DNA of 64,000 bases from Euborellia annulipes (GCA_023213315.1 JAKCPI010002059.1:1-64000); one strand, 5' to 3'; shown: positions 1 to 10,469, counted from the first letter of the stretch. The notes: a model not told the origin generated them from the letters alone. Translations and numbers: made by a program.

Positions 1-201
1 CAATCGATTTATTTCCTCTGATTAATTTAATTGTAACGTTTTCTATTTTCCCAAACATAGAATTTCTCTTAATGAGGAGTTTGATAAAAATAAAAATATA
101 ATAAAAAATTAAAAAAATGCTTTTATTTTGAAATGAAATACAAGAGAGAGAATTATTTTCCTTTTTGTTGTTCAAATTTTTGAATATTTTATAACTCCTT
201 A

Positions 202-1014
202 AGGTGCGCGTCTCGGGGGTGCTAATTTTGGGACTTTCCAGTGGCCACAATTTTGAAGCTATCGACCTCAAATTTTTTTTTAAATTAAAGCTATTTAAAA
301 TATCTACAAATAATAGAAGCCCTTTTTTTGATTTTCCGAAAAAAAAAAAATTTTTTTTTAGATTAATCGCATTAAATAAAAGAATATTTTAAAAAACGGA
401 GCTCTATAAGTTGTAGATAATTAAATTAGTAATCATTGTGTTAAAAAATATCATTTTTTGCCTTTAATTAATTAGCTGGAAGGTCTGAGAATGAAATGGA
501 ACAAGCTTACTGTATTCCAATGCAGTGGCGTAACGTAAGGCCCCCCCCGAACCCCCGCGATGCGGGGGCCCCGGACCTTGGGGGGCCCTCCGGGCCGGAC
601 CGGGCTAAAAACCTGTAGCTCCGATAAAAAAGGAAAAATTTAGATAAAAAAAAGATAATGAAAATTTCTCTTTGAGAGGGCCTCAGGGCCCCAGGGCCCC
701 GATAAAAAGGGTAAAAAAATAATGAAAATTTCTCTTTTGAAAGGGCCCGGGCTCTCAGGAGCTCCGGTAAAAACGGTAAAAAATTTAATGAAAATTTCTC
801 TTTGAGAGGGCCCGGGGCCCTCAGAGTTCAGGGATATACGGTATTTTAAAAAATATTTTTTGTATGGTCTAATAATGGGGGCCCGAAATAAAGGTTTGCG
901 GGGGGGGGGTCCAGCTAAAAACGTTACGCTAGTGTTCCAATGGGGGGAACACTAACGCCATCTCCTGCCGCCTCGAGTCAAATCGTGTTTTAACGGTTTT
1001 CGAGACGCGCACCT
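202..1014. mobile_element. AGGTGCG-ended DNA transposon (non-autonomous)
   Basis: Perfect terminal inverted repeats AGGTGCGCGTCTCG (202-215) and CGAGACGCGCACCT (1001-1014). The flank reads TTA on the left and TAA on the right, so only TA is strictly duplicated. The AGGTGCG terminus also starts the hairpin element at 29916-30076, which has a clean TTA duplication, so both may belong to a PIF/Harbinger-like (TWA target) group; that assignment is inference. The interior carries no ORF and is interrupted by a hAT element at 523-934. The small ORF at 204-392 is not gene-like. Confidence 0.65.
523..934. mobile_element. hAT-like MITE with 8-bp target duplication
   Basis: Ends CAGTGGCGTAACGT and ACGTTACGCTAGTG (12 of 14 matching as inverted repeats) are flanked by the 8-bp direct repeat TTCCAATG (515-522 and 935-942). 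Both the CAGTGGCG terminus and the 8-bp duplication are typical of hAT transposons. The GC-rich interior has about three copies of a roughly 65-70 bp unit containing GATAATGAAAATTTCTCTTT (near 655, 719 and 787) followed by GGGCC-rich runs. It is non-coding and nested inside the AGGTGCG element. Confidence 0.88.
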
Positions 1015-1195
1015 TAAGATAACAATAGCGCTCCATGCTTTTATTTTAAGTTATAAATATTCAACAATTTGAACAACAAAAAAATGGAATTATTTCTCTC
1101 TTTTTAGTTCAATTTAAATAAAATAATTTTTATTTAAGTTTTTTATTATATTTTTATTTCAAACTTTTTTGTCTTTTTTGTTATAGATATAGTAT

Positions 1196-2722
1196 TAAAA
1201 AAAATCTGGTGTGACTGGCGCACAGCACACAACTTTCTCTTACCCTTCGGTAAGAGAAAGTTGTGCACCGTGCTGGTCACACCAGATTTTTTGTGTCGAG
1301 ATATATTTAGTTTCCGATAGCACCTTAGTTTCAAACTTGCATTTTAAATGTTGACTGCTTCAAATAAACTATGGTTATTTTTCAAAATTTTAATCTCATA
1401 TTTGGACATTTTATACACAATATAGAATCGTAAATAAATACAAAATTTCATAAGAATTGGAAAAAAAAAAAATTTAAATGCGTAAAAAGTTCCAAAGGGG
1501 ACCCCCTTTTGAATCGAAATTAACATACAAATCCCTATAGGAAATTAACATTGTTCCTATGCGAAGATTAGGTGGAAAGGGAATTTAAAAAGAGTAGAGA
1601 GAGACGATAATGTTTGCAAGTGAGAGAGAGACATATATGTTTTCTTTGAAACAACTAAAGACACAAATAAAATAAAAAAATCTGGTGTGACTGGCGCACA
1701 GCACACAACTTTCTCTTACCCTTCGGTAAGAGAAAGTTGGGCACTGTGCTGGTCACACCAGATTTTTTGTGTCGAGATATATTTAGTTTCCGATAGCACC
1801 TTAGTTTCAAACTTGCATTTTAAATGTTGACTGCTTCAAATAAACTATGGTTATTTTTCAAAAATTTTAATCTCATATTTGGACATTTTATACACAATAT
1901 AGAATCGTAAATAAATACAAAATTTCATAAGAATTGGAAAAAAAAATTTTAAATGCCTAAAAAGTTCTAAAGGGGACCCCATTTGAATCGAAATTAACAT
2001 ACAAATCCCTATAGGAAATTAACATTGTTTCTATGGATGGAAGAGCCGGAAAGGGAATTTAAAAAGAGTAGAGACAGACTATAATGTTTGCAAGTGAGAG
2101 AGAGACATATATGTTTTCTTTGAAACAATTAAAGACACAAATAAATTTAAAAAAAAATGGGAATTTAAATAATAATTGATTTTTAATCTAATAAAAAGAA
2201 AAAGATTGAAATTCCGTTACCATGGCAACCATTTCTATCTTTCCTATGAAGAACAAGAGTAAAGTGGTCTTCAGAAGATTTCAACGGCAAAATGAGAATA
2301 TACATTTTAAAGAGCATCTAAAAAATAGTTCATTTATGAATTTTAAAAAAAAATCCTTGGAGGGAATTTTGAGAAAATCGAAAAAAACTGAAAAAGTACA
2401 TCAGTAAAGTACTAGTACTTTTTGGCCAATTTTGTTCAAAAGCTTATTTTGAGATTCTTCAAAGGTACCTAAGTTAAATATAAAATTTCAATCCGCTAGC
2501 TCAACTCCTTCATGCTAAAAATCTGTCCACACACACAGACACACACACACACACACATACACAGACACACACAGACCAATTTGCGGGACCCACTTTTTTT
2601 GGACTCAGGGGACCTCAAAACATGTATATCCATCAAAATCTCGACATCGAATTTTTTGACATGATCGCAATACTTTCTCTCTCTATATATTTCATATATA
2701 GGGTACGAGAAAGTAAAAAGAA
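1196..2722 (+). repeat. Hairpin-capped element with duplicated 5' module
   Basis: Starts with the family hairpin (ATCTGGTGTGACTGG ... CACACCAGAT, 1203-1289), repeats hairpin plus body at 1680-2155, then continues into the common 3' part (GTTACCATGGCAACC at 2216, CA microsatellite at 2528-2575, AT-rich terminal hairpin ending GAGAAAGTAAAAAG near 2720). The two 5' modules (about 1197-1673 and 1674-2155) are nearly identical over roughly 477 bp and abut directly, so this is a tandem duplication within one element. The body shared by the two modules (CTTAGTTTCAAACTTGC...) marks a subfamily also seen at 35826 and 40246. No gene. Confidence 0.75.
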
Positions 2723-3656
2723 TCGACTCATAAATATAAAATTTCAAAACCATAGCTCATCGATAAGTGTCTTAAGCAAAGTTGGTGGCCCTGAAAAAGT
2801 AAGTTTTATTTAACTTTAGCATTTAATAATAAATAGAGACCGGACAAAAAAGCATTAAAAAATGGAAAAAAAGTGCTTAAAAAAGCATAAAAAACTTAAT
2901 TCAAAAGTTGTTAAATAAGCATAAAAGTTGAAAAAAAGCATCTAATAAGCAATTTTTACTCATACCAATGGCGTATACAAATTTTTTTTTAAAGAAACTA
3001 AATTTATTCCGCCCCGCCCTGCGAAAATTTTTTTTTTTGCGGAACCAAATTTTTTCACCCTGCGGAAAAAATTTTTTTTACAGGGCTATATTTTTTCACA
3101 CTGCGGGGTTTTTGGAAAATTTTTTTTTGGGGGACGTCCCCCCCCCCCCCCTTATATACGTCCCTGGTGTATGCGTGTGTGAATGGGAAAAAAGTTTTTT
3201 AATAAAAAAAAAAAAAAAAATTATAAATATTCGTAAAATAAGTTCAAATAAGCTCGAAAGGGAAAAAAAAAGCATAAAAACTAAAAAAAAAAGCAAAAAA
3301 AGCATAAAAATGCAATCTCAATGCACTTAGTTTTTCCTAATTCGTATAGAAATTAAATATCTAATGCAGTGGTTTCCAAACTTTATGTTGGCACGCCTCC
3401 CTTAAAAATAATTAATCTTATGACGCCCCCCCCTCCCATTTTATAAAATAATACAAAAACAAAAATTTTTCATGCTAAAAAATATAAATTTATATAAAAA
3501 TATTTTTTTTTTATTTATTCTTATTTATATTAAAACTAGCAATCATTTGGGAAATTGGTCCTGGTGGCCAATATTCGCCCCTCCCCTTCGACTAGTCCGC
3601 GCCTCACACTTTGAAAACGCTGGTATAAGGGTATTTTATGGCTGGTGGAATTTGTA

Positions 3657-3861
3657 TCAGGAATGAAAGTTAGAAAAAACGAAGCCAGAATTTTTTCTTT
3701 AAAAATATATTTTAACAGCTTACGTTTCGGCCTTGGTCAAAGCCATCCTCGAATGACCACTAACAGCTCCTAGGATGGCTTTGACCAAGGCCGAAACGTA
3801 AGCTGTTAAAATATATTTTTAAAGAAAAAATTATGGTTGCGTTTTCTTCTATCATTCCTGA
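3657..3861. repeat. Palindrome of two inverted Penelope-like termini
   Basis: Two arms of about 90 bp face each other around a short centre near 3750-3770. Each arm runs TCAGGAATGA-A...AACAGCTTACGTTTCGGCC..GGTCAAAGCCATCC. The stem plus GGCCGAAACGTAAG signature resembles the terminus of the Penelope-like element at 21401-21435 (GAAGATGGCC...GACCGAAACGTC). It is read as a remnant of inverted PLE ends. No coding sequence remains. Confidence 0.5.
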
Positions 3862-3879
3862 AGAAAAATATTTTTCTCA

Positions 3880-4137
3880 AATCTTATTTTCACGCCCTAG
3901 GGGGGGTGCCTAACTTAAATATAAAATTTCAACCACCTAGCTCAATTCCTCCATGCTTAAAATTGAACCCAAACAGACACACCGACAGACCACGTAGCGA
4001 AAACCACTTTTTTTTTTTTATTCAGGGGACCCCAAAACGTGTATATCTCGACATCGAATTTTTGACATGAATCCAATACTTTCTCTCTATATATATATAT
4101 GTATATTAACTTATGCATATAGGTAAGAGAAAGTAAA
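3880..4137 (+). repeat. Hairpin-capped family, 3' fragment
   Basis: Contains the diagnostic order: GGGGTGCCTAACTTAAATAT, a CACAGAC-type microsatellite, CAGGGGACCCCAAAACGTG, TCTCGACATCGAATTTTTGAC, then the terminal hairpin and GGTAAGAGAAAGTAAAAAT. The 5' hairpin is missing. ORF-like translation through it is incidental. Confidence 0.75.
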
Positions 4138-4139
4138 AA

Positions 4140-5310
4140 TTCAAATCCGAATTGGGATTAGTTCTATATACAAAAAAATGCGGTAACTCACCCCAGTAAA
4201 ATTCTAAGTGGATTAATTAATCATATCTTACTATTCTACCTAATGAAAAAAATCCATACAAAATTCTGTAAGGGATTCGATGGGTTCCTAAGTTATTATC
4301 CCGTGTTATTATTATCTGTTTATGAGTGTTTGGAAATTCTCAAAAATTAATTCCGCCCCAGTAATAAGAAATTTTAGAATGACATTAAAATGTTTCTATC
4401 TCACTTTGATATTTGCTAAATATTGAATATAAATTTTAACTCAAACGGAATGCACTTATTTTTTAGTAAAAGTATTAAAAAACATTAATATCTTTGTGCA
4501 TTATAGGGGATGGGACATTAACCAGGGGGGGGTTAATGCCTTCATACCTCCCCTCCCCCCCTTAAGGAAATGCGAGCCTTCAACGCGAAATTACTCTCAA
4601 AATAATTTGAATACATTTATAAATAATTTTAAGTGTGAGTGTGAATGAGAAGGTCTTTAAAAAAAAAGTAAAAAATAAATAAATAAATAAAAAACTAATT
4701 TTTTTTCAATGTCACCTACACTCCCCCTCCCCCTTTCAACAGCTTATTTATATTCTCCCTCTACCCTTTGTGAAATACAAAATATTTAATTTCATATTCA
4801 AAAGAATCGTTTTTCGCAGTCAAATTATTTGTTTCTATCATTTTTTTTTTTTCAACGATAGAATGCATAATAATTACCTTTAATAAAACTCTCAAGAGGG
4901 TGTGCTGGCTGACGGGGTGGTCAGGGTGGGTTACACTATATTAATTATTCACTTTGATTCACTTTAAACACAAAAAAGAAGGCAGCGCCTGCAACCCGGC
5001 AACGCGCTCGACTCGACTGAACGGGAGATTCGACTCTCTCTTTGTGTAGGAATAAAACAGATCAAAATAACAATTCCCTTTTTATTAAAAATAAAAAAAT
5101 TCCTTTTGCTCTAATCTAACTATATTTAGAACTGGAAAAGAATGTCAACAAGTGATTTGGAATATTCCAAGGCCTGTCTTAAATAATCAACCCTTCATCC
5201 CTCTAATCAACGCTATTTTTTGAATGAATGTTTTCTATTTATTTGGCTTCGATTTAGCTAAAATAAATTTAAAAAACATTCTTTTCAATTTTGCAACCCC
5301 TAATCCGATC
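4140..5310. other. Repeat-derived interior without genes
   Basis: AT-rich sequence within the compound hAT insertion. Visible features are a G-run/C-run pair (4525-4563), an AAAT microsatellite (about 4672-4695), C-rich tracts (4728-4735) and a more GC-rich patch (4980-5035, GCAACCCGGCAACGCGC). I see no ORF, exon or RNA gene here. Confidence 0.6.
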
Positions 5311-5565
5311 TTTTTTTTTTACAGTCACACTTTTTTCAAATTCACACACACATACACACAGTCTTTACGGCAACTTAGCTCATTTAAGACTTTAAACGAT
5401 ACTCGAATGTTTAATATATCTATTGGAGGTTCAGGCATTTTTATTTAAGCCATTTGGTATCCAAATGGCTTAAATAAAATCATCGGACTGCCTGGGGGTC
5501 CGAACCCGCCACTTTTGGTATAGGAGGTTAGCACGCTAACCCCTACACCAAGCCCCGAGGGCACT
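5311..5565 (-). repeat. tRNA-derived SINE (main family)
   Basis: On the minus strand it reads tRNA-like head (CTTGGTGTAGGGGTTAGCG; B-box GGGTTCGGACCCC with one extra C), palindromic body (AAGCCATTTGG / CCAAATGGCTT), AGTCTTAAATG..., a GTGTGTG stretch, and a poly(A) tail at the low-coordinate end. Internal Pol III A- and B-box motifs plus the A tail define a SINE. Confidence 0.8.
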
Positions 5566-5849
5566 AAAAATATAAATTTATATAAAAATATTTTTTTTAT
5601 TTATTCATATTTATTATTTTAATTAAAAACTCCGTCCCAGAATCTTCTAAATTATTTTATTATGTTATTTATAAAACTAGCAAACATTTGGAAAATTGAT
5701 CTTGGTGGCCAATATTCGCGCCTCCCCTTAGACTAGTCCGCGCCTCCCTAGGGAGGCGCGCCTCACACTTTGGAAAACGCTGATCTAATGGTTGCTTATA
5801 AAATTCAGCAATAAGCATTTTGCTTAAAATCCGGTCTCTAATAATAAAT

Positions 5850-6860
5850 AATAAAATGTTTGTTTTAATATGATAATTTTTTATACTCAAAATTTAGACC
5901 CCGGGGATAATTTTCTCTAAAATTTAAACTTTATTTATATTTCAAATTGGGAGTAAATATTTTATCATATATTTATAATGTGTATAATTTATACCAGTAT
6001 GAATTAAAAGTAAGCTTATTATCCATCCATTCAATGACTAACTCTAGACTTTGGTTCTCTGATCGAATAAGCCTTCAAATAACGTTTATAATTTAATTAT
6101 TTAGACTATTTAAATTTACTTCACTATTTTGGAGTTATAAATATTTATTTATGTAATGTAATATATTATTTAATAAAGAGCTACATCACTATTATCATGA
6201 TAAGCCAGATAGCCGCTACTAAACTATTTATAATATATGCCAACAAAATAAAACTTTTTTTTTTAAAGGGTATTGAAGTGGAGAGGAGAATAAATAACAA
6301 AATAATTGTTCCCCCTTCAATAATATTTTTATTAAAAAAATACTGTAAATTTGCTTCCCAGCGTTCGAATGAAGAGGGATATTTTTCCAAAAATAGTTAT
6401 ACAGTATTAAGAATTCAAATATAAATTACATAAGTAATTTAAGAATTTTTAAAACCTTGTAAAAAGTTTTTTAAAACTTAAGTGTAATAAATATCTAAAT
6501 ACTTCTATTGTAAATTCAGTATTTAATTTGCTGTTAAAAAATATTAAAGTTTAAGTTTTTATTATAATTTACACCATAATGGTTCATTACCTAAGAATTT
6601 AAGTTTACTAATAAAGTCCCCAAAATATGAATATCTTTCTTCGTTTTAAGAGCAAAGGATGAAGCTTTTCGTATTAAAATTTAAGGAATTATTATCTTAT
6701 GTAATGTTATTTTACATCAACTGAACATGTACTGTACTACTAATAAAATTTAGAAGCAAAAAATACAAGAGTTTTAATTTTATTATGTACGAGAAGAATG
6801 TTTTAAATAAACTATTTTTTTTTTCAGGTGACAAAATAGAAAAAATAAAGAACATCTATA
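5850..6860. other. Unique-looking AT-rich stretch
   Basis: No repeat family, tRNA or convincing ORF recognised. The paired short ORFs at 6181-6424 overlap on opposite strands and have no domain signature. Confidence 0.6.
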
Positions 6861-6862
6861 TA

Positions 6863-7081
6863 TAAAAATCTGGTGTAACTGTTGCACAGCACACAACTTT
6901 CTCTTGCCTTCGGTAATCGAAAGTTATTTCTGTGCTTGACACACCAAATTTTTTGTGTCGACATATATTTAGTTCCCGATAGAACGGTTTGAGTTCTTAG
7001 AGTGAATTTTGAGAAAATCGAAAAAAACTGAAAAACCTCATTAGTACAGTACTAGAAGTTTTTGGCCGATTTTGTTTAAAA
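6863..7081 (+). repeat. Hairpin-capped family, internally deleted copy
   Basis: The 5' hairpin (AAAAATCTGGTGTAACTGTTG ... CACACCAAAT) joins directly to the AGTGAATTTTGAGAAAATCG part of the body. The PyATGGCAACC segment is missing, and so is everything beyond GGCCGATTTTGTTTAAAAG. A separate 3' hairpin remnant on the other strand lies at 7258-7300 (ACTTTCTCTTACCCTATATA). Confidence 0.7.
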
Positions 7082-7342
7082 GAGAAGGCAGGGCTTTGCA
7101 ACTATAATAAATTAAATAAATTTATTCGAACTTATCCTACCCCGGAGGGACTAATGCGAAGACAAAAGGGGTGTAAATTTTAATTCAAATGATAATTACA
7201 GTTGTACATTATACATACAGTATATAGGCCTATTATTTATTTGTTTATTTATTTATTTTTACTTTCTCTTACCCTATATATGAAATATATAAAAGAGATT
7301 AACTCCAATAACAGAGAGACGGACATTGGCAATGTTTGAAAG

Positions 7343-7425
7343 CTGCAAGTGGGATTTGAACCCGAGTTGGGTAGCAACTCTAGATTCGTAATCCACAGAT
7401 TATCCGATTAGCTACGAGCCTCAAA
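7343..7425 (-). repeat. tRNA-Arg(ACG)-like pseudogene or SINE head
   Basis: Minus strand carries an A-box-like TAGCTAATCGG, an anticodon-type loop TTACGAA (anticodon ACG) and a B-box GGTTCAAATCCC. The acceptor ends do not pair, so a working tRNA is unlikely. It is more likely a tRNA-derived SINE head or a tRNA pseudogene. Confidence 0.5.
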
Positions 7426-7444
7426 TGGAAGCGTGCGGCGAACC

Positions 7445-8282
7445 AAAAAAAAAATTTTTTTTTTTTATATATATATATATATATATATACAGTATATATA
7501 TGCCCTTATTTTGTGAAAGTGGTGTAAGTCATATATTTATTGTTTCGAGATACTAATTGATTTGTATTTGAATCCAACAATTGCTGAGATAATTGGCTCA
7601 TAAGCTATCTTTTATTTAATGTCTTTTCATAAATGTATAATCCAACAGTTCAAAAAGTAAAACGAATTTTTTAACCCAATATTTATTTTAATAATTTAAA
7701 AAGTTACTTTATAAAAAATTCATTCTTTTATTGAAAATAAAATAAAAACAAAGGGCATTTTATATTTTAAGTTAAAATGGACCAGAGAGGAATATGAAAA
7801 CCTCAATAAATGCTTTTAAGCCCATGCCTAAGATTAGACCTTGATAAATAAAACATCGTTGTTGATATGAATTTATCAATAAATAAAAATGAAAGTTCGT
7901 AATATCTAGATAGACAATGAGTATAATGGTTTTAGATCAATCAGATTTAATTTTATATCATTTGAAAATTAATAAAAAAAAAAATCAATCCTCACATTCA
8001 ATTCTATATCTATTTAGTATATAAAACTTTGGATCTATAACTTTTCTGGATACTTCCTTGGCTACTGATATTATCTTAAATGTTTGTAGAAAAGATCGTA
8101 AGATTTAAATGAGATACGTCTTGAAAAAGTAAAAATGATTGGGAACGCCTGTTATTTAGGCAACTGCAATGTCTAATATTTTTTACTTGGTTGATGAAAA
8201 AAAAACTAAATTGTCTAAGAAATTGCTAATTAAATAGTCTTTACGGCTTTAAAGATACTCAACTTATTTAAATTTGATCTCC
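7445..8282. other. AT-rich stretch with TA microsatellite
   Basis: Starts with poly(A)/poly(T) and (TA)n at about 7467-7500. The remainder is AT-rich with no recognisable gene or repeat family. Confidence 0.6.
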
Positions 8283-8503
8283 GTCCCCTCTCTCCTGTGG
8301 CCACGAGGTTGGAGATCTTTACAAATGTCAATAATAATAATCTTAAAGCCAAGGGGCGCGGGTTCGGATCCCAGTTAGGCTAATAAATATTTATTTAAAT
8401 CATTTGGGATACCAAATGGTATAAATAAAATGTCTGGACCGCTACACATATGTCGTATTTAAGTATCGGTAAAGTCATTATGGCCCAAGATGCCGAAAAG
8501 CCT
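8283..8503 (+). repeat. tRNA-derived SINE, variant subfamily
   Basis: B-box GGGTTCGGATCCC at about 8358, body ATTTAAATCATTTGGGATACC, then CTGGACC, and GGCCCAAGATGCCGAAAAG near 8480. The head has extra sequence (TCAATAATAATAATC) where the main family has a compact anticodon arm. This longer-head subfamily also occurs inverted at 8537 and at 31695. The 3' GT-rich tail is missing. Confidence 0.65.
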
Positions 8504-8536
8504 TAAAAAAATATAAATACAATATATGTAGAGGGG

Positions 8537-8700
8537 GGGGGGGGCTCGAGACACATTAATAGCATTTGATATCAAAATGATTTCAATAAATATTAATCGG
8601 CCTACTTGGGATCCAAACCGGTACCTCTTGGCTTTAAGATTATCAATATTGACATTTGCCAACACCTCTAACCTTTCGGCCTCGGGGAGAGGAGAGGGGG
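8537..8700 (-). repeat. tRNA-derived SINE head, variant subfamily
   Basis: On the minus strand, a head starting in CCCCGAGGCC with the long-head variant (AATGTCAATATTGATAATC) and a GGTTTGGATCCC B-box. It lies opposed to the copy at 8283-8503, and the ORF at 8459-8665 is simply a translation of the pair. 5' G-run at 8529-8541. Confidence 0.6.
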
Positions 8701-8849
8701 GGGTTTGTTTAGCGAAGATTAATCAAATAATGATATAATTAGCCACATTTTTGAAAATTAAAATATTGATATATAGGATAATCATATTAAGAATAGATAT
8801 GGAACACCAACATGTAATTATTTGAAAGTTTCATTCAACTATTATATAT

Positions 8850-9480
8850 AAGGTTGTCAAATATCTCCCTTCCGCTTTTTTGCTCTTTATTCAATGCTTT
8901 ATAAAAAGTGTTACAGTGATCGGATTTAGTTCAAATATGCGCCGTTTTGTTCGATAATCTGTTTCCATCTAGATGGAAACTTCATAATACCCCCCCTCGT
9001 AGAAACCCCCCTCCTTATTTGCGAAGAACTCGGACAGCGACTTTTCACAAGCCTCTTTTGAGTCCAACTTTACACCACTAAGGGCGTTCGCCATGGACAG
9101 GAACAGATGGTAATCACTTGGCACTATGTCCGGGCTATATGGTGGATGCAATAAAACCTCCCATCCGAGCTCCCGTAGCTTCTGACGAGTCATCAACAAA
9201 GTGTGTGATCTGGCGTTGTCCTAGTGGAACACTACACCCTTCCTGTTGGCCAATTCTGGACGCTTCGGGTCGATCGCCTGCTTCAGGCGGTCCAGTTGTT
9301 CGCAGTAGATGGTAGAATTAAGCGTCTGACCATATGGGAGCAGCTCATAAGTGGATGATTCCCTTCCAATCCCAACAAACACACAGCAAAACCTTCCTGG
9401 CCGTCAAGCCCGGCTTGGCCACTGTTTGGGCCTTCGACCACGACCGTTTTCGCTTGATATTATGTATGTGATCCATTTTT
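8850..9480 (-). pseudogene. Mariner transposase relict (C-terminal catalytic region)
   Basis: Minus-strand translation in shifting frames gives the mariner D,D34D core: DEKWITY near 9460, WDWKG (first Asp) near 9385, VFH-stop-DNARSH (second Asp) near 9220, then HPPYSPDIVPSDYHLFLSMA (third Asp) near 9130, and finally FPSRWKQIIEQNGAYL near 8935. Mariner transposases are about 350 residues and cut and paste their own DNA at TA sites; this copy lacks the N-terminal helix-turn-helix half. It carries at least one stop (in HQDNAR) and frameshifts, so it is dead. AAGGTTGTCAAATATCTCCC at 8850, next to TATATA, may be the 3' terminal inverted repeat. The longest intact ORF is 8969-9199. Family assignment is secure from the motifs; the subfamily is not. 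Confidence 0.9.
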
Positions 9481-9787
9481 CGTCGTTATTTCACTTTCAA
9501 TATAATGTTAATTTTTACAATACAATCTCGATTTTTGCTTTCTTCATACTGGCGGAATAAATAAAAATTAATATTGGCCTATATAATTAAAATTTTTGAA
9601 CAATTAATATAATTAATATATGCTGTTAATCAATATAGTTATAATTGTTTTAGAAATATATAATGAAATTTACATATATGCCGCCTGTCTGGATGCATCA
9701 GTTTGCATTAAAATTAAAGCCTTGATGTCAAGACTCATTTTAGCTTAAATAATAATATAATGGTTAGTTCCTAAAAACTCAATAAAA
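9481..9787. other. AT-rich spacer
   Basis: Between the mariner relict and the hairpin-capped element. Nothing recognisable in it. Confidence 0.6.
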
Positions 9788-10467
9788 TGAAAAAATCTGG
9801 TGTGACTGGCGCACAGCACACAACTTTCTCTTACCTTCGGTAATCGAAAGTTGTGCACTGTGCTTGTCACACCAGATTTTTTGTGTCGACATGTATTTAG
9901 TTTCCGACAGTAGGGTACATTCTATTTTCAAGATGTAAAATTTATAAGTATGGGGAAATATTTATATTTTGTTACCATGGCAACCATTTCTCCTATCTTT
10001 TCTATGAAGTACAAGGGTAAAGTGGTCTTCAGAAGATTTCAATGACAAAATGAGAATATACATTTTATTGAGAATCTAAAAAATAATTGATTTTTGAATT
10101 TAAAAAAAAATCGTTGGAGCAAATTTAGAGAAAATCGAAAAAAACTGAAAAAGTGCATCAGTAAAGTACTAGTACTCTTTCTTTCTTTTCTTTTGTTCAA
10201 AAGCTTCGTGTCACGTCCCATAGGGGTGCCTAACTTAAATATAAAATTTCAACCTCCTAGCTCTTTTCGTTCTTGAGATATTTTGTTCACAGACACACAG
10301 ACACACAGACAGACAGACAGACCATGTCGCGAAAACCACTTTTTTGATTCAGGGGATCTCAAAACGTGTATATCCATCAAAATCTCGACATCGAATTTTT
10401 GACATGAATCCAATACTTTCTCTCTCTATATATATTAACATATATATAGAGGTAAGAGAAAGTAAAA
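9788..10467 (+). repeat. Hairpin-capped element, full-length reference copy
   Basis: Order of parts: 5' hairpin (9794-9877, arms ATCTGGTGTGACTGG / ACACCAGAT); GTGTCGACATGTATTTAG; GTAAAATTTATAAGTATGG; GTTACCATGGCAACCATTTC (about 9970); AAAATGAGAATATACATTTT; AGAGAAAATCGAAAAAAACTG; AGTACTAGTACT; GGGGTGCCTAACTTAAATAT; CACAGAC/CAGA microsatellite (10288-10321); CATGTCGCGAAAACCACTTT; AAAATCTCGACATCGAATTT; AT-rich terminal hairpin; GGTAAGAGAAAGT (10451-10463). ACTTTCTCTTACC at 9823-9835 is the exact inverse of this last motif. No TIR, no target duplication seen, no ORF. Helentron-like origin is an inference. Confidence 0.8.
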
Positions 10468-10469
10468 AT

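Larger units (their letters stand above)
118..1110. repeat. Outer inverted-repeat (foldback) element
   Basis: About 60 bp left of the 202-1014 element (142-198, with TTTTTGTTGTTCAAATTTTTG) is imperfectly inverted at 1037-1105 (CAATTTGAACAACAAAAAAA). The two arms face each other across the insertion. This suggests that the AGGTGCG element landed in an older foldback sequence, or that these arms are long subterminal repeats of the same element. Outer ends are not defined. No coding potential. Confidence 0.45.
3367..5782. mobile_element. hAT-like insertion (CAGTGGTTTCCAAA family), compound
   Basis: Left end CAGTGGTTTCCAAACTTT (3367) and right end CTTTGGAAAACGCTG (to 5782) are imperfect inverted repeats, flanked by the 8-bp duplication ATCTAATG (3359-3366 and 5783-5790). 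The uninterrupted target sits at 11263-11270 on the opposite strand (CATTAGAT). The right half of the element occurs twice: 3476-3622 and 5573-5782 both run from ATATAAATTTATATAAA to the AAACGCTG end. Two relatives have therefore combined, or the element was internally duplicated. Between the copies lie a palindrome (3657-3861), a hairpin-capped fragment (3880-4137) and a SINE (5311-5565). Confidence 0.8.
2834..5840. mobile_element. hAT-like element (TAGAGACCGG family) split by a later insertion
   Basis: Terminal inverted repeats TAGAGACCGGA and TCCGGTCTCTA with an exact 8-bp duplication ATAATAAA (2826-2833 and 5841-5848). The intact relative at 11213-11727 is 515 bp; here the same sequence is cut at 3366/5783 by about 2.4 kb of inserted DNA. 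The interior contains AGCATAAAA-rich sequence and a degenerate CAATGGCGTATAC ... TATACGTCCCTG sub-element with C and G runs. Non-autonomous, no ORF. Confidence 0.85.

Noticed and set aside
2968..3330. 120-codon plus ORF rich in Phe and Lys
   Set aside because: Falls within the TAGAGACCGG hAT element, whose intact copy at 11213 does not keep the frame.
7343..7425. Functional tRNA-Arg(ACG)
   Set aside because: Boxes A and B and the anticodon loop are present, but the acceptor stem does not pair and the 3' end is not tRNA-like.
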